DNA of 64,000 bases from Favolaschia claudopus (taxonomy: Eukaryota > Basidiomycota > Agaricomycetes > Agaricales > Mycenaceae): positions 1,364,001 to 1,428,000 of the forward strand of contig JAWWNJ010000053.1 of the NCBI GenBank assembly GCA_037176885.1, in the 5' to 3' direction. The notes below the pieces were generated by a model. That model was not told where the DNA came from and ran no database searches. It saw nothing but the letters and a program-made list of their open reading frames with translations. Of this stretch, positions 24,101 through 33,379 are shown in pieces. Each line of letters begins with the position of its first letter. Position 1 is the stretch's first letter. The translations under genes were made by a program, and so were the position numbers.

Positions 24101-25076
24101 AGAGAGCCTACGAGGCACGTTGAGGGCCGCAAAGATGGAGAGTCGACGACAAAGTGCATAGGGAGTTGCGGAGAACGACGATTCGAGATACGAAGAGCAT
24201 CTAATCCGGAGCAAGACTTGATGCAGGAGCGTGCTTGAGTGACTGGGAATGAAGGAGATGGGTGACTGGATGAAGGTGACGACACATCGAAAGTCGAGAG
24301 ACGAAGAAACGCGTATAGAAGCGAGAGAGGACGAGCGAGGTGCTCTGCAGCGACGACGCGCTGACAGAAGAGCGTAGCGATCATGATCGTACCGATCTGA
24401 TCATGCCGACATGAAGCGGCAGGATCGGCATCCCTTGACCGCCTTGCCTCTCACTAAGCCGGCTCGTGCCTCGCCTGTCTTAGCTCACACTTTGTCAACC
24501 AAAGGGTGCACGACAGTGGTGACATCCGCTGGGTTCACGGCGTCATCAACGCAATTCGCTCTTTCAGGGAAGCCACTGGTTGGCAACGCGGGTGAGACGG
24601 GCGGTGAAGTGATAGGTGGTGCAGAAGAATTCTTTCGGTCGATGAGAATGATTGCTTTTCCCCTCTTGCCTTCTTTATTCGAGGACCGCTTCCGGGTTGA
24701 GCGACCGAAGGTAGATATGGTGCGCGCCGTATCGGTCGCGAAAGGCGCCGAGGAGACGCTTTGGGTCGCATTTTGGGATCCCGCCCGAAAACGCTCAATC
24801 AATCCCGGCGCTTGTCTGTGAAACGATTTTAGCTGCTTCCTGGGGCCGCACTGTGGACATACACATCTTTTTCCTCCCTCCACTCGTCACTCTCCGGCTC
24901 GTACCCTTTCCACCGCACCAAAAAAAATGTCTGTGTGTATTGAGGACGAAAAACGGAGGACAGAACAGATCGATGCCAACTTTTCCTTTTCTAAGCTCCT
25001 CTCCCACAACTGCCTCAAGCTCAAAACGTTCCGTATCACTTTCTGGCGGAGGATTTCTTCGCTTTCGCCGAGCCAT
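18144..25076 (-). CDS. SUV39/Clr4-type histone H3K9 methyltransferase
   Basis: ATG at 25076; exon 1 25076-24981 (32 codons), exon 2 24930-24863, exon 3 24816-24491, exon 4 19685-19444, then several short exons to a TGA at 18146-18144. The chromodomain (FELEAVVGEELRKGK then VRWKGYEPESDEWREEKDV) should bind methylated H3K9. Next come KITFFNEIDNEPVPP, a pre-SET-like stretch with only about four of the usual nine cysteines, then DCSPESSCENRV and IPIEIFKTLKRGWAAR, the SET core with NWTRYINHSCSPN and ELTLDYDP, and post-SET CECGTVQCRGW. The order matches S. pombe Clr4. Product: heterochromatin H3K9 methylation in the nucleus. Odd points are GWAAR for GWGVR, a thin zinc cluster, a 4.8-kb intron 3 and an LTR element at the start codon. 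Activity is uncertain. Confidence 0.8.
19571..19787. repeat. Repeat A, copy 1 (217 bp)
   Basis: Identical over 217 bp to 20013-20229. On the minus strand it carries the acceptor CCCGCAG at 19691-19686 and the start of methyltransferase exon 4, so this copy is the one whose frame reads on to the SET domain. Confidence 0.85.
19830..20012. repeat. Repeat B, copy 1 (183 bp)
   Basis: Identical over 183 bp to 24307-24489. It ends TTAGCTCACA directly against repeat A copy 2, so the order is A1, 42-bp spacer, B1, A2, 4.1-kb spacer, B2. Confidence 0.85.
20013..20229. repeat. Repeat A, copy 2 (217 bp)
   Basis: A second identical copy. Its minus-strand exon-like frame (MRKVESAGTAEP...) runs into a stop as soon as it enters repeat B copy 1, so it cannot give full-length methyltransferase unless skipped. 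Confidence 0.85.
20230..24306. other. 4.1-kb spacer in intron 3 of the methyltransferase, purine-rich on the plus strand
   Basis: The stretch is strongly G/A-rich on the plus strand. Long minus-strand frames (20008-20586, 23201-23842) are Ser/Pro/Arg low-complexity and match nothing I recognise. It contains a 96-bp minisatellite and shorter degenerate GCCGTCGCG repeats (23050-23160). It may be a non-coding mobile element that expanded the intron, but no ends or target duplication could be set. Confidence 0.5.
23221..23508. repeat. Minisatellite, three 96-bp units
   Basis: Units begin at 23221, 23317 and 23413, each starting GCGCCGT(T/C)GCGCGAGGTGA. The unit length is a multiple of three, so a minus-strand frame stays open through all three copies. 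Confidence 0.85.
24307..24489. repeat. Repeat B, copy 2 (183 bp)
   Basis: Abuts methyltransferase exon 3 at 24490. On the minus strand its first bases, with the G at 24490, form the splice donor GTGTGAG right after codon VDK. Confidence 0.85.
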
Positions 25077-25077
25077 T

Positions 25078-25333
25078 TGTTGGAATTACGAGGCTGCGCA
25101 CTCGCGCGCACGCGACCTTTCCGCAGTCGCTAGCTCTCCCGCCGTCGGTCCGTTGACTAAACGAACATTATTTTCTATTCATTTCTCGCTCCACTATGCT
25201 TACCATATTTCCCCGGCTCCCCGATATTTCATTTACTCGCTGTATAAGTACGCTGTGTCTATTGATTGCCCCTCGCGCGTTTGCGAGGGTCAACTGCTAT
25301 CCCTGGGGTGATTCTGAGACTGTCATTCCAACA
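25078..25333 (+). repeat. 5' LTR of the gag-only element
   Basis: 256 bp, TGTTGG...CCAACA. It contains TATAAGTA near 25245, a possible TATA box. Its left end is one base from the methyltransferase ATG, in head-to-head orientation with that gene. Confidence 0.9.
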
Positions 25334-25599
25334 CAAACGCGCTGCATACCCTCTGGCTTCACGCTCTCGCTGCCATTCTCTGGACTTCGTCGACGATCGC
25401 TGCCTGGAGTCTTACCCCGATCCCAAGCCCTCACGAGACGAGGCACCCGCTGAAAGCCCTCACGAGACGAGGCATCGCTGACTACCCTACGAGACGGGGA
25501 CCGACGATCGACGACCGACGCACCTCTGGAACGATTGACGAGACGAGACGTTCTTGTATTTTTCCCCCTTGATCCAGCTCGCTTTCTTTCGACGCTACC

Positions 25600-26454
25600 A
25601 TGTCTGACGATCACCTTTCCTCCCGCATCGCTCGCTTGAACAACCAGAATTTTGCCCAATGGGAAATGCGGGCAGAGGCCATTCTTGTTCGGAAGAAACT
25701 GTGGGCTGTGGTCGAAGTTTTGGTGGGCAAGAAGAAGTCGGATGGTTCGGAGAAGACGGAGGAGGAGATGAAGACAGAGAGAGACATTTTGATTGCTGCA
25801 CGAGACCCGGTGAAGATGGCGGAGGCACGAGCTGAGTTAATTTTGCATGTCGAAGATGGTCAATTGGCGCACATGTCGTCGCGCGATCCGATGGAGATTT
25901 GGCAGAACTTGGCGAGGCTGCACCGAGCGTCCGGTTTCGCGACGACTTTGGCGCTGCGTCGAAGGTTCTTGACGGCAAAGAAGATGGAAGATGAGACGAT
26001 GGAGGCTTGGATTGGACGTATTCAGACGATGGTGTTGAGGATGCAGCATGCGAAAATAGAGGTGACGGATCAAGATCAGATTTTGGCTATGACGATGGGT
26101 CTTCCTCCTTCTTACGAGGCGGTCATCATTAACTTCGACGCCACCGCGGCCGACCAGCTCACCGTTAACCACGTTATCACCCGCCTGCTCAACGAGGAGA
26201 CCCGCCAACTCTCTCTTCAAACCGCTTCCACTGTCACCACACCTTCCGTCGACAACACTATTCCCGAGGAAGCGATGGCTGTTGCTGTCCGCCGCGCCGC
26301 CGCCGACGTTACGTGCTTCTTTTGCGACAAGAAAGGTCATTTCAAGTCGGACTGTCCCGAGAAACGCTCTTGGGAATCCGCGAAGGCCAAGAAGAAAGGG
26401 ACCACCGCACTCGCGATTGAATGGGAGTCTGACGAAGAAAACGACGCGTGGTAA
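25600..26454 (+). CDS. Copia-type Gag polyprotein
   Basis: The intact 284-codon frame starts at ATG 25600, after a leader of about 265 bp from the LTR. The N-terminal half fits the UBN2/DUF4219 Gag family: NNQNFAQWEMRAEAILVRKKLW near the start, then PMEIWQNLARLH and LTAKKMEDETMEAWIGRI, and LPPSYEAVIINFD in the middle. A single CCHC zinc knuckle, CFFCDKKGHFKSDCPEKR, lies at about residues 246-263 and should bind the RNA template. The protein ends in an acidic tail and a stop, with no frameshift signal into pol. It would form virus-like particles in the cytoplasm. Confidence 0.9.
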   Translation: MSDDHLSSRIARLNNQNFAQWEMRAEAILVRKKLWAVVEVLVGKKKSDGSEKTEEEMKTERDILIAARDPVKMAEARAELILHVEDGQLAHMSSRDPMEIWQNLARLHRASGFATTLALRRRFLTAKKMEDETMEAWIGRIQTMVLRMQHAKIEVTDQDQILAMTMGLPPSYEAVIINFDATAADQLTVNHVITRLLNEETRQLSLQTASTVTTPSVDNTIPEEAMAVAVRRAAADVTCFFCDKKGHFKSDCPEKRSWESAKAKKKGTTALAIEWESDEENDAW

Positions 26455-26522
26455 ATTGCGGGGGTGGATTTCAGAGTTTGCGGGGGTGCGTACGCGCTTC
26501 GTGCGGCAACCTCGCGGGGGTG

Positions 26523-26778
26523 TGTTGGAATTACGAGGCTGCGCACTCGCGCGCACGCGACCTTTCCGCAGTCGCTAGCTCTCCCGCCGTCGGTCCGTTG
26601 ACTAAACGAACATTATTTTCTATTCATTTCTCGCTCCACTATGCTTACCATATTTCCCCGGCTCCCCGATATTTCATTTACTCGCTGTATAAGTACGCTG
26701 TGTCTATTGATTGCCCCTCGCGCGTTTGCGAGGGTCAACTGCTATCCCTGGGGTGATTCTGAGACTGTCATTCCAACA
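26523..26778 (+). repeat. 3' LTR of the gag-only element
   Basis: 256 bp, apparently identical to the 5' LTR; followed directly by the second CCATT. Confidence 0.9.
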
Positions 26779-27022
26779 CCATTAAGTTGTTAAGTGGGGA
26801 CAAACGTGGGTAGGTCACGTGCGTTCCAATACTTGCGAGTAGTGAACGTGGGCAACGGAGTATATACTAGAAACGAAAACGAAAACGACTATATATAGAA
26901 TAGCGTATAGATGGCCGGCGGTGCCCGTCGGCAGCAGGTTCAGAAACGAAAATGAAACAGTCGGCACGGAACAAGTCAAGGTCGGCTCTATGATGTCATC
27001 ACGCCAAAGTCACCTGCTACTA
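26779..27022 (-). promoter_or_regulatory. Displaced upstream region of the methyltransferase
   Basis: Removing the LTR element joins this sequence to the ATG at 25076, so it should hold the original 5' leader and promoter, now 1.7 kb further away. No specific element was recognised. Confidence 0.45.
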
Positions 27023-27068
27023 CAGCCGTTTTGGAAACAATATACGGGTTTTGATCGAGTGGTGCTCA
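27023..27068. repeat. Orphan terminus of the CAGCCGTTTT family
   Basis: TA then CAGCCGTTTTGGAAACAATA and GGGTTTTGATCGAGTGGTGCTC match the ends of the element at 37614-38632 almost exactly. I found no second end nearby. Confidence 0.65.
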
Positions 27069-27159
27069 TTTGATTCGTTTGTTGTTTTGCTTCCCGTCAC
27101 CAGCTCCACTTCAGCCGAATCTGAGTTTTGCTTCCGCCACCCAGAGAACTAGCGCTGTC

Positions 27160-27775
27160 CATATTACGATAATAATACGATTTTTGCCATATCGTATGAT
27201 ACCAATATCATATCACAGATTCTGGAGCCGTATCGTATCTGTATCTAACAATATCATATTATAACAATTTTTATCGTGATATAATTTTGTTATAATCTTA
27301 ATACGGCTTCACCCCCTTTAAAGGTAGTTTTTTCAGCCCAGAAGAATGACACTCAGCTGTGCTCAATTGATAGAGCGCCTGTGAATGTGCTGCAACAGGA
27401 TTGCAGCAGTTCTGTCTCATTTTCAACAAATTTTGCCAACTCTTCCTTCCAGTCCGGGTGCTGACTTTCCATCACGCCGATCATCAATCGCTGATCCGAC
27501 TGTTTTGGTGAAGAATTTGTAGGGAGTTACATAGTAACTGAGAGTAATTCCTCGGGAGGAGGCTCGGAAGGTTGAGAATGACCAGCTCCAAGGCCTACGT
27601 CTCCCTGAAATGATACAAAAATAATATGCATAATACGGTCCTGTCATATCGTATTATACTCGTATTATAATCATATTATAACATTGCGTATTAATAATCT
27701 GAGCGACCTGCCAGGCTCGTATCGTATCCGCATTATCCATGATATAATATTATAATTTTTCGTATTATAATTTGG
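27160..27775. repeat. AT-rich cluster of CGTATTATA words
   Basis: Both ends of this stretch (27160-27300 and 27610-27775) are filled with direct and inverted CGTATTATAAT/ATCGTATC words around a more ordinary middle. This resembles the hAT-like elements in the window, but I could not fix termini or a target duplication. Confidence 0.4.
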
Positions 27776-28107
27776 TGTCGTAAAAAATTTCTATTTTATG
27801 GTTCTGAAGTGCAGAGCGCACTGAGTCTTGCACTGAGTGATCTTCACTCTTAAATCAATTGATAATCTAGAGTGCTAAAGCACGCCGTGTGCGTGACCTG
27901 GTACAGCCACTCGGACACGTTCGGCAAGCACGATAGACCACGATTGTGACTGTGACATCAATCCAGTCCTTTCGGCTTCTTTGCCGTGTTGAAACCGGTC
28001 ATTTTCGTTTCTGAATCCTCGCAATTGATGGACTTGATGGCCTGGAAGGCCGCCTGATCAATATCAGCTAGCCGCGTTTTCGTTTTCGATTTTCGTTCAT
28101 ACCGCGT

Positions 28108-28243
28108 GGGCAACCCCGCCATTCCAAGGGTGATGGCAAATCGGTCGCCAGACCGACTAAAGCCGATGGCCCCGGCCTGCGAAACCCTCGGCAATCTGAG
28201 GCTATTTCCGGCGAAATAAAGCCCTCGAAATGACCGATTTTTC
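28108..28243. repeat. 136-bp identical repeat, copy 2
   Basis: Identical to 10851-10986. A minus-strand frame (27958-28260) passes through it in both copies only because the DNA is the same; there is no other sign of coding. Confidence 0.85.
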
Positions 28244-28417
28244 AACTTTGGTCCAAACATACTATAGGCTCGTGACCAACCGCTTCTTCACGTGGGCTGC
28301 GCTAATCCACGTTGCGAAGACTGATCGTTCTTGCCAAGTTCTTGCCCTTGTGATCAGTGCGTGGGAAACGAACTGGTCGCGAGTCTAGTCCAAACATTGA
28401 AACAAGCGAAATAAAGC

Positions 28418-28497
28418 CCTCGCTTTGATTTGATTTGATTTGAAGTTCTAATATATGCTGTACCTGGCTACGGAAGAGCTATGCAGCAGTACGGTAA
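28418..28497. repeat. 80-bp dispersed repeat, copy 2
   Basis: Reverse complement of 6477-6556, from the TTTGATTTGATTTGA run to GCAGCAGTACGG. Confidence 0.6.
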
Positions 28498-28639
28498 GGG
28501 TTGGCGGGGATTTCGTATAGTAGGTAGTTCGGAAACGGTAATCCTATACTTGAAAAGAGGGCCAGGCCATCAGTCGCGTGACTTTTGACAGAAAATCACG
28601 GGGTTTTGTCAACATCCTACAACACAACCGGCTGTCGAG

Positions 28640-28835
28640 ATGTTGAAACTCACACGCGGTCCCCGGCGCCGCGCGCCGGCGAGTGCAGCGAGCGGCAGTG
28701 CGGCGCCGCGGGCAAGGAATCCAGCAAAAAAAATCCAGGCGGGGTTTGGGGCGGAGCCCCGACAAGCTGTGTACCCCCCCGTAGGTAGGGACGCGAGCGC
28801 AGCGAGCCGGCCCTGCCGAAGGCGGGGTGCTTAAG
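28640..28835. other. GC-rich island with short inverted repeats
   Basis: A sharp rise in G+C with GGCGCCGCGCGCCGG and GGGGTTTGGGGCGGAGCCCC-like inverted words, unlike its AT-rich flanks. No gene is recognised; it may be a small mobile insertion. Confidence 0.35.
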
Positions 28836-29321
28836 CTTGTATAGACTATAACAAAAGAAGAAATGACCGATTTAGCAAGGGGCTATGGAAAATCCGATAT
28901 TTGAATCACCTCAAATTATGAAACTACCACTCATTCTGAGTAGGAATCCACTTTACTGACATTGAGACTTGCAGTGGTTCTTGAGTTAGAGGGGGGGTAC
29001 ATTATTCCCTTATCAGGGAATTTGATGTTGCATCAACTGAACCCGATATGGCAGTCGTACAATGAATAGCATTATTTGGCATGAAGGGCACTCAGTGGGA
29101 GTCCCAAAGTCTTTCTGAACACTTTTATGGGGTCACCGATTTCTCTGGGAAAAAAAATTCGAGGTATAGTATGGATTTCGCGGATTTGATCCCCCTTGCG
29201 ATTTAGTACCGATTTTTCGGCAGGCGGCACACAGACCTCTTTGACAGCACCCCCAAAACAGGAAGCTGTCATTGATGTCCCGGCCAAAACATTGACTCTT
29301 TTGTGAAGACCGTGCTTCCTC

Positions 29322-29817
29322 CAGTGTTGGAATTTAAGGCCTTAATAAGGGTAAAATTTGAAGCTAAGGTCTTAACCTTAACTTGGCCCTTAATATTAAG
29401 GGCAAGTTAAGGGTGAAGTTAAGGCTACTGAAAAAAATTTCTGGCCATGTCAGGGCCATTGTGAGCGCCGAAAGAATGGCAATTCTGTCTCTTTCGGGCT
29501 TTCTTGCTGTTCATTAAGCACTTCACACATAAGACCAGGTAATTCCTCATACTTGAATTCCCACCGACCAAAAGCAAAACTGATTCAGAAAATTAGCCTG
29601 TAGTTTTCTATGAAAACCGCTGCTCACAACCTTTCCGCATATACATGGCCAAGGACCACTCGGTTCAACACGCAGATTGACGGGGAATGGGGTTACATAA
29701 CCCATCATTAACCCTTAATTAAGGCTTAGAATCGTCCAAGTTCGAAGCTAAGGCCTGAACTTAAGGGCAAATTAACCCTGAACTTAACTTAAGGGTTAAG
29801 CCTTAAGTTCAACACTG
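29322..29817. mobile_element. hAT-like element with TTAAGG word repeats
   Basis: The 496-bp element has ends CAGTGTTG and CAACACTG with further loose pairing, and perfect 8-bp target duplications GCTTCCTC at 29314-29321 and 29818-29825. Both flanks are packed with CCTTAA/TTAAGG words. No transposase frame is present. The 8-bp duplication and CAGTGTTG end are typical of hAT elements. Confidence 0.85.
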
Positions 29818-29869
29818 GCTTCCTCCGGAATGTGTCATGTTATAGCGACTGTTGAAAAGATAGGATTCA

Positions 29870-30034
29870 CAACTTGAATGGTGTAAAAAGGCTCAGCCGT
29901 TCGCGAGATATGGCGCCTTCAAGTAGCCTAAATTTCGCCGTTTTTCCCATTTTTGGCAGTTTTACGTCATTTTTGGCCAACTTGGCAGCGCGATATCTCG
30001 CGAACGGCTGCACCTTTTCAACCAATTCAAGTTG
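29870..30034. repeat. Fold-back repeat of about 165 bp
   Basis: CAACTTGAATGG, AAAAGG and CAGCCGTTCGCGAGATAT on the left pair with ATATCTCGCGAACGGCTG, CCTTTT and CAATTCAAGTTG on the right, giving a long imperfect hairpin. Confidence 0.65.
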
Positions 30035-30199
30035 GGTAGACAGTCAGTTTTATCAGGCCTATGCGCCTGTGCCTTTGGTTTTGGCCTGAAAAATTATCCT
30101 GCCGCGTTGGAAATTTGGGATTTATAATGTTTCCACTAAGATAGGCCTCATCCATAGGCATCAAGCTCGCACAGCCACCTGATGGCAAACCTCAATTCG

Positions 30200-30825
30200 A
30201 CCATCTCCTCAATATCTCAACAACGAAGACGAAATTAAAAAATCTGTTCCGTTCAGCGATGGAAAGGGACCTCTAGTCTTCTGTCCTAAATTTCCAGAAC
30301 TTTCAACGCATTATTGAGGGACGAGACAGCTTTTTAGTGGAAATTGTCCTATAAATTGGCATCTGTGAACGGAATTTGGGGGATTAGCGTCAGCAAGGCC
30401 TGCGATGTGTCGCAGGGTCAGCCATCATGTATATTAATTAGCCCAGCATTTCAGTATTTGTGTGTTGTATGAACATGGAGGGAATTATTGTTTTTGGGCA
30501 ATCAACTGTTGAACCAGCTCTTGACCTTATATTTATTGCTTGGGGGCCGGATAGCACTAACTGTAAATCAACAGAAGGAAATTAACAACCAATACTGGCT
30601 CATACAATGCATAATAGCCATTCTCAGCCCGAAAAACGAACATTGAACCTAATTTACACTGAACTTTCCGCCAAAAAGCTATCTCGTCCCTCAAAAATGC
30701 GCCGATTTCGCTGGAAACTCGGGAGGGCACAGTTTGACTGATTCTCCGTCGCTGAACGGAACATTTTTTCTGATTTCGCCCTCGTTGTTGAGATATTGAG
30801 GAGATGGTCAAATTCTGCAAGACGC
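30200..30825. repeat. Long diverged inverted-repeat element
   Basis: Arms of roughly 150-180 bp pair: ACCATCTCCTCAATATCTCA near 30200 with its reverse complement near 30790-30810, then TGTTCCGTTCAGCGA and GAGGGACGAGA blocks. The arms are diverged, so it is old. No coding sequence. Confidence 0.55.
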
Positions 30826-31067
30826 GTAGGGGACGTGTTTGATCGAGCCAGCAGGCTGGCGCCCCATGGGAGAATTTACTGATAAACTTAGTTGGATTCT
30901 ACTAATCTAGTCGGCAAAAAGGCTGAGGGAATAGAGTAGGATTATCATCACGCCATCAAAGAACCGATGCCGATATCGTTGGCACCCCTCAAATATTCGC
31001 GAAAAAGTATCTAGGCTTACGGGAAGTCACCCAGTCAATGGCAGTAGATTTATAATGAATGTATTTT

Positions 31068-32890
31068 CTAGGAGAAACATTGTACGTGATGCGCACTTGG
31101 CGTCGAAAACAGACTCAGTCCAGCCGCATGACGCTCACCCGGAGCGCGATCCAACGCAGCCTTCGATCCCACCCCTCCTGATGCAACCACTTTCTTGGCA
31201 GTCCGGAATTTGTACTGCACATACCGGAATAAACCGCCAGCCGCATATTGGGTTATCGAATAACGGGTCTCATGAGGTGCGAGAGGGGTATTTCCGTGGT
31301 GGACGACCGCGGACGGGATGAATGAGGTGGCGCCTGCGGGAAATTCTACTACCAGTTTCAACTCCCTCAGATACAGGAGCGCGCTCCGAGTGGCGTCGAA
31401 ATTTCCTGCGTTTGTTATCGCACACCATCCGAGGGCACTATTTTGTCGTCGAGGTGATCGAAGCTAGCTGACTGCGGGCCCAGGTTGAATGTCACGGAGG
31501 GTAAGATCGAATTTGTAAAGTTCAGGCGTAGGGTAGGGTCGTGATCGAAAAGACTGCGAAGGTCGGTCACATAGTCCTTGGAGAGCTTGGGAGCCCAAGT
31601 CCGAAATGCACCTGGGTACTTTCAGCCATCTACTAATTTGATGTTACGTCGCGACATACTAGATTGAAAACCACAAATGCGTCGAATATTTTTGTTGTTC
31701 AACAAGCCATTGAGCAGCGGCTCTTCCGCGGGCGCAGCGGTACCGTTCTTTGGGCACTAACCGATATGTTAGAGTTGTTGTATGAGCTATAATCAAGACA
31801 CACGCTTACCGGCTGCCCCCCTCCGTGTGATACACCGCTGCGGAGTGTATAAAATCGACCGCGCCGGTGCAATTCGTCTCCATCGGCGAACGCATTCGTC
31901 TGGATTCCTGCCTCACGTGTGTCATCTAAAGTCTTGGCTGCATCGGCGGCCACAGCAGCCCAACCCGGGTCGTCCGGTCCCCCTACAAAGACGACAATTA
32001 TCCGTCCGAGACGGTCGAGGAGAAGTAAAGGTCGACTAAGCATACGTCAGACAATATTAATATTTAATCACACGAATTGAATGCTAACCGCGCATCCCAG
32101 TGTACGCGGACACAGTCTAGTTCTCCTACTAGCTGTTCTACTTCTAGAAGCCGAGACTTAGCCCATCGGGACGCGTCGGACTTCCGTTTGGGTTTGGGAG
32201 GCGCTTTGTCTCGAACATCAAGCCAGTGACCGCCTCTGGTGGTTTTGAGTGAAGCCGCATCGTAGTTTACGGGGAGCACCTGCGCAGACGGCAGAAGATC
32301 GGACGGAAACGAGTTGTGGGTGCGAGTGAATGGGTTCGACGCGTTCGTTTGGCGTTTCTTTCGTCAACGGTTTTTGTGGTAGTCTAATTTCCGCTCGTGG
32401 GCGCGCGATTGGGCCCGTGATTGGTCGATGAAAGAAATGGAAGCGCTAGGCAAAGATTCGGTCGGAAGTATGATGGGGGCTGGAGTCACTGGGGTATCAG
32501 CCTGCAAATGGGCGCCTGAGGGCGACGAAGGGCATATACAGAAAGAAGATGAGATTGGTGGCACAAGATCAAACATTGAAAAAACGCACCAAACTCAGCT
32601 TCATCCAACGGGAACTCCTCTTCCAAATCACTACCCACGTATTCACAGCCATCGCCTTCACTTTCTAAAACATCTCGGGCAGCATCGGCAGCTTGAACCA
32701 ATTCTTCAATGGTTGCTCCGACTTGGTGCACCGCATACCCACGAGACAAGAGATCGGCAGGTTTCCAAGCCACATAACTATCCCAGGGCATTCGTGCTTC
32801 GATTTTGGACGTTTGCATTATACGGTATCTGAGGACATAGGGGGTTGTTAGCATCTCATGCAAAAGTGCTAATTCCCAGTTGAAACGCAA
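31068..32890 (-). pseudogene. TET/JBP-like 2OG-Fe(II) dioxygenase, decayed
   Basis: Minus-strand exons join as one family: LLSRGYAVHQVGATIEEL (32.8 kb), SLKTTRGGHWLDVRDKA (32.2 kb), RPLLLLDRLGRIIVVF and HRRGRFYTLRSGVSHGGGQ (31.8-32.0 kb), RTWAPKLSKDYV and NFTNSILPSVTFNLGP (31.5 kb), then LVVEFPAGATSFIPSA (31.3 kb). The candidate iron ligands are HLD (in FDHLDDKI) and the His of VVHHGN, and the 2-oxoglutarate Arg is in ETRYSITQY. Such genes are expanded in mushrooms and belong to the TET/JBP family, which oxidises 5-methylcytosine. A one-base loss near 31430 shifts the frame just after the HxD motif and an in-frame stop lies near 32363, so this copy is dead. Family assignment is from memory of motif order. 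Confidence 0.6.
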
Positions 32891-33204
32891 AGAGACACGC
32901 GATTAATACGGCTAAGAGAAGTCACAGTGCCTATGGCAAGGCTCAACGACATCCACTATCGGCGTGCCAGACACAGGCACCAACGCGCAGGTGTAGCCCA
33001 TAGCGCCTATGGCGAGGAGCAGCAGGCGACGAAAGAACGATGGAGAGCCGTAAAAGAATGCTAAGTTTTGAAACCTAGAGCAGCGACTAACCTAATTACT
33101 CGCTTGCCACCGGTTTGAAGCAGGGGAGAGAGGGAAAATGAAGTGGGAGACGCCAATGTCACAAACGTGACACATACCGATTTTCTCAGGGTCATTGATG
33201 ACAA
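32891..33204. other. No gene recognised
   Basis: Upstream of the dioxygenase remnant. No motif found. Confidence 0.4.
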
Positions 33205-33209
33205 TAAAC

Positions 33210-33379
33210 TGTTGGACTTAGCAACTATAACCACTTACCCAAGCGCTTGGGTAAGGGCCTGATCGGGCCCGCGGTCTAAATTACCGTACGGTATGGTAGG
33301 TAGGGAGGTCACATCAGTCACCATAACGCAACACCGTTGCTATCGTGAGCTGGCAACATCATAGTTGCTAAGTCCAACA
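33210..33379. mobile_element. 170-bp element with 19-bp inverted ends and TAAAC target duplication
   Basis: Ends TGTTGGACTTAGCAACTAT and its exact reverse complement, flanked by TAAAC at 33205-33209 and 33380-33384. A palindrome CTTACCCAAGCGCTTGGGTAAG lies inside. The TGTTGG...CCAACA ends and 5-bp duplication would fit a solo Copia LTR, but 19-bp inverted ends fit a MITE; I cannot decide. Confidence 0.65.

Larger units (their letters stand above)
25078..26778 (+). mobile_element. Gag-only LTR retroelement (TR-GAG-like, Copia type)
   Basis: Two LTRs (25078-25333 and 26523-26778, 256 bp each, no difference seen) begin TGTTGG and end CCAACA, the usual Copia-type ends. Target duplications CCATT lie at 25073-25077 and 26779-26783. 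The only gene is an intact gag, with no protease, integrase or reverse transcriptase. A GCGGGGGTG purine run precedes the 3' LTR as a likely polypurine tract. Identical LTRs point to a recent insertion. It would need enzymes from a full Copia element. Confidence 0.9.

Noticed and set aside
19228..25076. An HP1-type protein (chromodomain plus chromoshadow domain)
   Set aside because: The chromodomain first suggested HP1, but downstream exons read NHSC, ELTLDYDP and a post-SET cysteine cluster, so the KITFFNEID part is the Clr4-like pre-SET lead-in, not a chromoshadow domain.
27358..27415. A tRNA gene (CTCAATTGATAGAGCGC)
   Set aside because: Only an A-box-like word is present; the B box is poor and no cloverleaf can be folded.
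27958..28260. A conserved 100-codon gene shared with 10815-11015
   Set aside because: Protein identity is confined exactly to the 136-bp DNA repeat; outside it the frames differ, so there is no evidence of coding.
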